Assembly (NCBI GenBank): GCA_010093685.1
Contig: MU006216.1
Location: forward strand, 2,412,487 to 2,476,486
DNA from: Ophiobolus disseminans
Taxonomy: Eukaryota; Ascomycota; Dothideomycetes; Pleosporales; Phaeosphaeriaceae
Length of the DNA: 64,000 nt
Direction of reading: 5' to 3'
The notes under the pieces are model-generated. The model saw nothing but the letters and a program-made list of their open reading frames with translations. It ran no database searches and was not told where the DNA came from. Positions 56,503 through 64,000 of the stretch are shown one piece after another (positions within the stretch are counted from its first letter, which is position 1; each line of letters begins with the position of its first letter). Both the position numbers and the translations under genes were made by a program.

Positions 56503-58773
56503 ATGAGCTCTGAAATTATCAATACAATCTTATATCTATCGATAGCTCTAGCTAGCCTCATACTATATCGTACAGTTATCTCAGATGCGATAGGACATTC
56601 AAATAACACGCTTCCACACTTGGACGCCGCCCAGGCTACGCCGAATCGACACTCATGCCACCATTGCTGCAGCATCACCATTGCTCTTGCCTCAGAACCA
56701 TCTTCCGCAACGTTCGATCTCCTTGTACGACTTGATATTTCCCGGAAGGAGGTAGCACAGACTGAAGCACGCGACTGCCCTCTTCTGCATGATGCTCATG
56801 TTGCTTGCACGTCTGCCCTAAACGTGCGAATTTACTTGCACATCCTCACGTTCTTTGAGATCTTCTCAAAAAAGTCTACCATTCATTCCTTGACGGGGTG
56901 TAGCACCTCTCTCGAACGCGCTCGTTACTTTGTGCGAGGATTGAGTAGCCGACCTTTTCATCTACGCTTAGGTCGTTTGCCGCCTGAGTCTGGCGGAACC
57001 TTGTACGCGAGAGTTTTGTACGTTGTGTGGCAGCTCTTCGACTTTGATGTCACTGCAGACTCAGGTGATTCATGGAACATGACGTGATGCTTCTTCCACT
57101 TACCGTGCACAGATGACTATGCTGCTGGATACATCTTTGAACGGCCTATCAACACCATTGTTGCGTCGCAGCAGACTTTTGATCAAGCTCATAAATGGCT
57201 GATCGAATGTATCCAGGAGAATACATTGCATCACGAATGCCTTGAGGAGGAGCATGACTTTGCGCCCACCAGACTGATCGAGATATTGCAACATTCAGAT
57301 AGGATGTTCTCGCTTCGTATTGTTCCGAACGCAAAGAACGAAAAAATTCAGTGGGTGTGCCTCAGCTACTGCTGGGGAGGTGACCAGCCTTCTAAGACGA
57401 CGAAAGCGAACCTAGACGAACGCCTTACGTTGTTGCCATTTGCGGACTTACCAAAGACCATCACGGACGCCATTACAGTCACTGGTCGACTAGGTCTGCG
57501 CTATCTATGGGTTGATGCACTATGCATTATCCAGGACGATGGAGATGACGTGGCGCGTGAGATTGCAACCATGCCAGAAGTATACAGGTACGCTATATGC
57601 ACCATATCTGCTTCGAGAGCTTCAACGAGCGAAGAAGGCTTTCTGCAGAATCATCATACAGACGACATGCACCACAGTCCAATTGTACTGCGTATCACCT
57701 GCCCCGATGGTACACCAGGGCAGATAAATCTGTCAAATCGAGGATCTGAATATAGATATGTACAGGAACCGATCCACAAGAGGGCTTGGTGTTACCAGGA
57801 GAGGATCCTGTCGCCACGCATTGTTGACTTTGGACATACGCAGGTTCAATGGATTTGTAAAAGCAAAAGATTCGCCGATGGTGGCAGAGTCGAACGCGCA
57901 GCTAGCACGGATGCCCTTCTTGGAAGCGCTCTTCAGGACCTGTCCCAACACGAACTTCACGATAAGTGGGCCGATATTGTCAGCAAGTACACAAGACGCG
58001 ATCTGACATTCGCCGGCGACAGGCTCTTGGCGGTATCCGCCGTCGCTGCATATTTTGCCCCACGCTTTGGCTGTGAGTATCTGGCCGGCCATTGGAAAGA
58101 TTCGCTGGCTTTACAGCTGGCCTGGGTTGCTGGGAGACCAAAGTACACACGACCAAACGTATATGTTGCACCATCCTGGTGAGTTTTTTCTGCTCTGACG
58201 CCACACTGACGTCCACTGACATCGGGCTCGAGGTCCTGGGCCTCTGTGTCAGATAGTGTGTACTGGGATATGGTTGATGAACGAGTGCCAGCAGTGGACG
58301 TCCTAGACTGTCAGGTTGAGCTAACTCGCTCGTTTGCGCCATTGGGGGCGGTCAGTAGTGGGTCTCTTTTGCTCCGCGGGCAAATGTGTGAGGTGACCTG
58401 GTATTTCAACCGCAGCAACAAGCAGACTCAGGTCGAAACTGGAAATTTTAGTTTCCTGGCGGATCGCGAAACAGTCGAAACTCTTCCTGGATATTTGACT
58501 ACGCACTTTCAAGCTCTCGTCCACCGGGATGCGCTAGAACCTGACTGGTCCTCAGATCCGGAGGCAAGTATGAAGGTCTTGTGCCTTAAACTTCGAGCAC
58601 GGAGCCAAAAAGGAGATTCGCTATGCCTCTTCCTTGTTCCTGCTCATGGAAGTAAAGGGGCTCTTCGGAGAATTGCGTCTTTCCGGATTGTTGATGCAGT
58701 CTATCGGTTTGATCCACCGATTGCAACCGATTTCTTTGAAGGCTGCGAAAGGAAAGAAGTCAAAATCATATGA
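56503..58773 (+). CDS. HET-domain protein with an N-terminal hydrophobic helix
   Basis: Exons 56503..57064, 57113..58178 and 58233..58773 give 722 aa. Intron 1 (48 nt) joins VTADS|DDYAAGYIF, and intron 2 (54 nt) joins APSW|SWASVSDSV. The HET domain starts about residue 268: WVCLSYCWGG, LRYLWVDALCIIQDD, YRYAICTISASRA and KRAWCYQERILSPR are its standard blocks. The C-terminal part (RYTRRDLTF-like KYTRRDLTFAGDRLLAVSAV, PSWSWASV) is also normal for fungal HET proteins. Residues 5-27 (IINTILYLSIALASLILYR) look like a signal anchor, which is unusual for the family. HET proteins mediate nonself recognition and cell death after hyphal fusion; the role here is inferred. Confidence 0.85.
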
Positions 58774-59701
58774 AATCAAAGTCGTTAGTCTCCGTGTTTT
58801 TCTTTTCCCGCCCCGCACACTGAACTCGACCACGAGTGTGGTGTTGTCGCCACAACGAAACGTCTCGAGATCAGATGCAACCATCTTCCTCGGCTATAGG
58901 TTACTCGAAGGTCACTTCTGCATAGTACTCAACGAGCTTGTGTCGTACACCCGGACCGGCGAAAGTGGGTTGTCGGTAGAGCAGGGACACATTGCCTGAT
59001 TTATAATGCTCGAACAACGCCAGTAATGTGATCACGCATAGACTCCCTCCCGTGTCCCTAATCAACACCGGCCGGCAACGTTCAGCCGCTTGGGAAATCT
59101 TGCCCAAGCTTGAATGCCTAACAAGCTTTTAGCCGAGGAGCGATGAGCTAGGATTAACCTTCGCTTGGATGGCTTAACTTCTTCCTACTTTCATTGGTTG
59201 CGCAATTACTTCTTATCATTGACGTGGGTTGATCGATACTAAATACGTACGCAGCACATCTCGGCCAAGATAGTGGCACTGGTGCAGTGCCGATACACTG
59301 CAACCGTGATTTGGGGACTTCGCCTGTATTTCTGCAGGTAGTGCATTCAATACGCGGGTCGTCTTTGCTTTTTCACACTGTGGTTGGCAGCTTCGAAGTC
59401 CTAATCTGCATCCAACGCTCGTATGCACACAATTCATCGCTATCTTCCGACTGACATATTCGGGCGACGCCGTCTATAACCCCAGCAAAACACTAGTAGA
59501 TAAATATTCTTTGGATGCAGCTTAGTTTACAAAAGCATCGGGTCCCTTTTGAACGTTGGTTGTCTTTCCAACAATCCGAACTTGTCAACACCCCTGCTTC
59601 AACACAAGCGCGGCGCTCGTACGAGTAGGATCTGGTCTCTTTTACCCGACCTGAGTTTTATTTCGCTCTACAATCCAGACCTCCATACCGCAGACTCAAC
59701 G
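58774..59701. other. Intergenic region
   Basis: About 0.93 kb between the first HET gene and the permease gene. No gene or repeat recognised; ATTGGT (a reverse CCAAT box) occurs near 59194. Confidence 0.4.
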
Positions 59702-61414
59702 ATGGCCTTTCAGAAGTCTTACGACCACGATGTGGAGAAAGAAGGTGTTCGCAGTGGTTCAGATACCGATGTGGGTGCTGTTCCGGGCGAGACTTTCGTC
59801 CAGGGAGAGACTTTGTACGCAAAAGTTCAGCGTCTTGCGGCACGATTTCATGTCGAGCAGCGCGGGATAGAGAGGGTTCCGGAGAACGAGCGAGATGACC
59901 ATTCACTTCTGAATGTGGGAACTATGGTACGTTACGTCGATGAAGACTCGATAGAGAATAGATTTCTAACGTCTGTCTCAGTGGCTCTCTGCCAACATGG
60001 TAGTGTCTTCATTCGCCATCGGCCTCCTCGCGCAAAGACTGTTCTTTCTGGGGTTTACCGATGCGTGCCTCGTCTGTCTGTTCTTCAACCTCATTGGAAT
60101 TGTTCCCGTGTGCTACTTCTCTACCTTTGGGCCTCGATTTGGATTGCGACAGATGGTCCTTAGCCGATACTGGTTCGGATGGCATGGAGTCAAGATCAGT
60201 ACGTTCCCCGTCTGCTGTCTAGATCTGGCACTCTTTGCTGACCTCTCCCAGTCGCAGTGTTCAATCTCCTCGCTTGCTTGGGGTGGTCGGCTGTGAACTC
60301 AATCGTCGGCGCTCAACTGATCAACGCTGTCAATAGCGATGTCCCAGGCTATGCTGGAATTCTTATAATCTCCTTTTGCACCCTGATCGTTACCTTTTTT
60401 GGGTATAAGATCGTTCATGCCTACGAATTCTGGTCTTGGATCCCGACCACCATCGTCTTCATCATTATTCTCGGTGTCTTTGCCCACTCTGGAGACTTTG
60501 TCAATATCCCCATGGGCTTTGGCACCAGCGAACTTGGGAGTGTGCTCAGCTTTGGTAGCGTGGTGTATGGGTTCGCAACTGGTTGGGCGAGTTATGCGGC
60601 TGACTACACGGTCTACCAACCCAGAAATCAGTCAAGAACAAAGGTATTCTTCGCAGTCTGGATCGGACTTATCATTCCGCTTCTCTTTACCGAAATGCTG
60701 GGCATTGCAATCATGACGGCTACTACCCTCAACGATGGCGAGAACAAGTACGCAGACGGATACGCCGCTTCGAGAACTGGAGGTCTCCTCGGCGCCGTAC
60801 TTTTCGACCCTCTTGGTGGCTTCGGCAAGTTCTGCCTCATCATTCTCAGCCTGAGCATCGTCGCAAACAACTGCCCAAACATATACTCTGTTGGTCTCAC
60901 AATCCAAGTTCTTGGTGGGCGATGGACCCAGCGCGTGCCCCGATTCGTGTGGACCGCTGTCGGCACTGCGGTATACATTGCAATCGCCATTCCAGGCTAT
61001 ACGCACTTTGAGTCTGTGCTTGAGAACTTCATGAACTTTATTGGTAAGCATAGTTATCATCCCTTACTCATCACGATCGACCTAACCTCCCTCCCAGGTT
61101 ACTGGCTTGCCATCTACGAGGGCATCGCCTTCAGCGATCACTTCATATACAAGCGAACCATGGCAGCATATGATCTGGCCATCTACGATCAGTCTTCAAA
61201 ACTCCCTCCAGGTATCGCAGCCATCTTCGCGTTCTGTTGTGGCATCGCAGGTATGGTTATTGGCATGAGTCAAGTCTGGTTTGTGGGCCCAGTAGCGTTG
61301 ACCGCAGGTGAAGCGCCGTTTGGAGGCGACGTTGGTTTCGAGCTTGGTTTCGCTTTTTCGTTCGTGAGCTACACTATCGCACGTAGGTTTGAGCTGAAGT
61401 ATTTCGGACGCTAA
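59702..61414 (+). CDS. NCS1-family purine/cytosine permease (Fcy2/Fcy21-like)
   Basis: Four exons, 59702..59926, 59982..60198, 60252..61043 and 61098..61414, give 516 aa. Introns join NVGTM|WLSANMVVSSF, GVKI|AVFNLLACLGW and NFIG|YWLAIYEG. The cytosolic N-terminus has RGIERVPENERDD, typical of fungal Fcy permeases. WLSANMV, GWSAVNSIVGAQLI and SYAADYTVYQP are the NCS1 landmarks, the last being the substrate-pocket region of helix 6. About 12 transmembrane helices are expected. These are proton-coupled importers of cytosine, adenine, guanine or hypoxanthine at the plasma membrane; the exact substrate is not determined. It lies between two HET genes. Confidence 0.92.
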
Positions 61415-61838
61415 ATTGGGAGAGTGACTTCGATGTTTCATTTCATCGATGGGCGCAGAACACGTTTTATCATGCAAATGGTCCATATGTACAGCATTTG
61501 CTCGACATAACAGCGTGCGCTTCTAATGTTTTCATCACTGTCCGCCCCCAGGTATTAAGACTAGAGTCTCCGAGAACAATGCATTCGGGAATGGTGCATA
61601 GACTTTTGCACTACAGTATGAGAGACATAAATGCAGATGTACTAGATCTGAGCGAAAGCGGTTTCGTCAGTCTGAGAATGACGAAGGACCCACGAAGTAC
61701 CCACGAAGTATCCAAGAAGTGGGTGCAACTGATCTCGCACAGGAGCGAGTGGGGTAAATGTCGAGCAACTACTTAAAAAGGTAAGCGAAATCCGAGTTTG
61801 TGGGCAACTGTAACCAACACTCTAGCAACAACGACGAC
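61415..61838. other. Intergenic region before the second HET gene
   Basis: About 0.42 kb. The HET frame is open upstream of its ATG to 61800 but only from a GTG. A duplicated ACCCACGAAGTA near 61690-61710 is the only visible repeat. Confidence 0.4.
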
Positions 61839-63902
61839 ATGACTCCGCCAACAGAAGTGCCGTTTTCTTATGCAACCAATCCTTGGATACCTGCCACTTC
61901 AGACGACGACTTGCGCATCCGTCTGATCGAGCTGCAACCATCAGGACAACAATCACATACAACAACTTTGAAGATTCGAGTCTTTTGGACGTCACTGGCA
62001 ACACATCCGCCTTTCAAAGCTCTCAGCTATGCTTGGGGAACAGGTCCAGCATCTAGCAAGTGCTACGTCAAAGACAAGTACTTGTCGATAACACAATCAC
62101 TGGAACTCGCTTTACAACATATTCGTCACGAATCCGAAACAGTAACTATCTGGGCTGACCAGATCTCGATCAACCAATCCGATGACGCTGAGAAATCTGA
62201 GCAAGTTGCGAACATGGACCGAATCTATCCAGCAGCATCCGAAGTCATTGTCTGGCTTGGACCAGCTTCAGCAGACTCGGATGACTTCATGGACGCATTC
62301 AACCAAATCGGTGACCTTGTTTATGAGGCTGATTTCGCGAAATATATGTATGCGGGGGGACTGCTCGAGGTGATGACACGTCTCTTTGGAAAGTCAGATC
62401 CTTCAGACCCAGAGACGATCAAGCTACATAATTTGGTGGATACAATCACACCTTTGGTAGATGAGCGTTTCATATCTGGACTGGTTGCTTTCGCGAGAAG
62501 ACCATGGTTTACTCGAATATGGGCAGTGCAAGAGTACGCATTAGCAAACACGGCCATCTTCATATGTGGGAAGAAGTCTATTCTTGCTGAGACGGCACAA
62601 ATCACACGCGTGATGGTTTCAGAAGCATTGGAGAGTATGGACCCGGAACTGCGGCCTTTGAGCCGCTCGCTACTTCTTAGCCCGATGGATGTATTCCTTA
62701 TGGCGAACATCCTCAGGAAAAACGTCGACGCAGGTATAGTAGCTGAATTACCTCTATTTCAGTTACTACTAGTACTCTACACGGATCATGCACTGCAAGC
62801 TACAAACGCATGCGACAATGTCTATGCCGTGCTAGGCCTCGCCACGGACACTGAGAAGTTGGGACTTCGGGCAGACTATACCGTAAAGAATCGCATCGAT
62901 TTGATATTTGCACGCACAACAAAAGCGATCATTGAGAACCGAAGCGGTGAGATCTTGTCGAAAGTACAATACCCAAAGGGACATACAAACTTGCCATCGT
63001 GGGTGCCGGACTTCACGGGTAGCTTTCAATCATCCTGGGCGGAGGTGACCCTCGAAGGCCTACCCGTACTCTTCAATCCCTCTGGAAGCTATGGAGCTGG
63101 ACTAGTGCAAGTCACGGACGAACTCACGCTTGGAACTACCGGTTTTGTTGTTGACGAAATTGAAGAAATAAGAGATGTCTGGTACGACAGCGATGCACCA
63201 CGCCTCGAAGAATACGGCACCGGCCCTGGCACAGAAGCTGTCAAGCTCAACGTACACATCAACAAAGTCTCGATCGAAAACTTCGATACAATTGATGCCA
63301 ATGCATCGCAGGTGAAGCTGAACGGCGTACCTTACCGCCATCAGGAATACCTCCATCATCTCGTACACATCGAGTCCCTTTGCGCAAAGTCAGTGGAGAA
63401 GAACAATCCCATCTACTCCACCGCCCATCGGCGGGAGGAAGCAATCTGGCGCATCCCGGTGGGCGATGCAGAGATGCACGAAAAGTATGGACGTGTGCGC
63501 GCCACTTCAATGTCCGCCACGGCATACACCCTCTGCAAGCGTAATCTCGACTTCCTGCGAGAATATCGTTCCTTCCCGATATCTGAACTTCGGCAAGCCG
63601 TCAACAGATGGGAACTAGATGAAGCAACGAAGCTACCCTGGCGATTTCGCACACGCATGAGGTGGATGGCGAACAAACGACCTTTCATTACAAAAGAAGG
63701 ATATGTAGGCATGGGTCCGAAGTGCATGAAAGAAGGCGACCTGGTCGTCGTTCTTGGTCTTGGGACTCTACCATATGTTGTCAGGCGAGTTGATGGCGAA
63801 CAAGGGAAGTTCCGGTTGTTGGGCGAGTGTTACTGCGATGGGATTATGGACGGGGAGATTGTGGACAAGAGGGAGGAGGAGGAGGTGTTTTTGTTTGTTT
63901 GA
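61839..63902 (+). CDS. HET-domain protein (heterokaryon incompatibility)
   Basis: A single exon of 687 aa from ATG at 61839 (MTPPTEVPFSYATNPWIP). The HET domain spans about 60-220: FKALSYAWGTGP, VTIWADQISINQSDDAEKSEQ, MDRIYPAASEVIVWLGPA and FARRPWFTRIWAVQEYALA. Downstream are DHALQATNACDNVYAVLGLA and LPSWVPDFTG, both usual in the large fungal HET class. The C-terminus ends with a small beta-rich module (KEGDLVVVLGLGTLPYVVRR) often found in these proteins. It has no NACHT or WD repeats, and no N-terminal hydrophobic helix, unlike the HET gene upstream. A role in nonself recognition is inferred from the family. Confidence 0.9.
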   Translation: MTPPTEVPFSYATNPWIPATSDDDLRIRLIELQPSGQQSHTTTLKIRVFWTSLATHPPFKALSYAWGTGPASSKCYVKDKYLSITQSLELALQHIRHESETVTIWADQISINQSDDAEKSEQVANMDRIYPAASEVIVWLGPASADSDDFMDAFNQIGDLVYEADFAKYMYAGGLLEVMTRLFGKSDPSDPETIKLHNLVDTITPLVDERFISGLVAFARRPWFTRIWAVQEYALANTAIFICGKKSILAETAQITRVMVSEALESMDPELRPLSRSLLLSPMDVFLMANILRKNVDAGIVAELPLFQLLLVLYTDHALQATNACDNVYAVLGLATDTEKLGLRADYTVKNRIDLIFARTTKAIIENRSGEILSKVQYPKGHTNLPSWVPDFTGSFQSSWAEVTLEGLPVLFNPSGSYGAGLVQVTDELTLGTTGFVVDEIEEIRDVWYDSDAPRLEEYGTGPGTEAVKLNVHINKVSIENFDTIDANASQVKLNGVPYRHQEYLHHLVHIESLCAKSVEKNNPIYSTAHRREEAIWRIPVGDAEMHEKYGRVRATSMSATAYTLCKRNLDFLREYRSFPISELRQAVNRWELDEATKLPWRFRTRMRWMANKRPFITKEGYVGMGPKCMKEGDLVVVLGLGTLPYVVRRVDGEQGKFRLLGECYCDGIMDGEIVDKREEEEVFLFV

Positions 63903-64000
63903 GAGATGGCCTGGAGTGTCTGGAGAACGACACTGATCGTGCATAATGGAATGGCACATGTGGTGCAGATATGTGGGCGGTCATGGTATCCTTCCGACAC

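Noticed and set aside
1..64000. CRISPR arrays, rRNA genes, intact transposons or viral genes
   Set aside because: No regular spaced direct repeats, no rRNA landmarks, and no transposase, integrase, reverse transcriptase or capsid-type motif were seen.

Overview
The window is nuclear DNA of a filamentous ascomycete, most likely a dothideomycete of the Pleosporales type. Genes are dense and on both strands. Introns are short (about 45-60 nt, GT...AG). The products include fungus-specific proteins: Axl2-like and Mid2-like surface proteins, Cce1, Stf2, and HET-domain proteins. Exon structures below were built by hand from splice consensus, reading-frame phase and family conservation; cDNA has not been consulted.

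Layout. 0-4 kb: 5' part of the complex I PSST subunit (-), a TRAPP Tca17/TRAPPC2L subunit (+) and an AFG1-type ATPase (+). 3.8-6.9 kb: a gene-poor stretch holding a decayed tandem repeat. 7-10.6 kb: a large CHY/RING ubiquitin-ligase-like protein and ribosomal protein eL31. 10.8-13 kb: two loci with in-frame stops, one a CxxC-type small protein and one an aminoglycoside-phosphotransferase-like gene. 13.5-25 kb: a dihydrofolate-synthetase-like Mur ligase, a disordered unknown protein, an intron-containing tRNA-Arg(UCU), Cce1, a secreted Asn/Gly-rich protein, a Mid2-like sensor and a PQ-loop transporter. 25-34 kb: asparagine synthetase (8 exons), a VAP/Scs2 protein (6 exons), a UBA-C2H2-UBX protein, a RecQ helicase and a GNAT acetyltransferase. 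34.2 kb: a perfect box A hairpin. 34.7-38.6 kb: an Axl2-like gene carrying a frameshift and a TGA. 38.8-55 kb: Dre2, Stf2 (start codon split by an intron), Nup133, a Yck-type casein kinase 1, Swc4, an SDR and a p24 cargo receptor. 56-64 kb: an accessory-looking island with a small cysteine-rich secreted protein, a HET protein, an NCS1 purine/cytosine permease and a second HET protein.

Most of the window is conserved housekeeping synteny. Several genes form divergent pairs that must share a promoter region: PSST/TRAPPC2L, Mur ligase/unknown, Mid2-like/PQ-loop, VAP/UBX, RecQ/GNAT, Dre2/Stf2 and SDR/p24. The distal 8 kb is the most lineage-specific part. No CRISPR array, rRNA, intact transposon or virus-like gene was seen.
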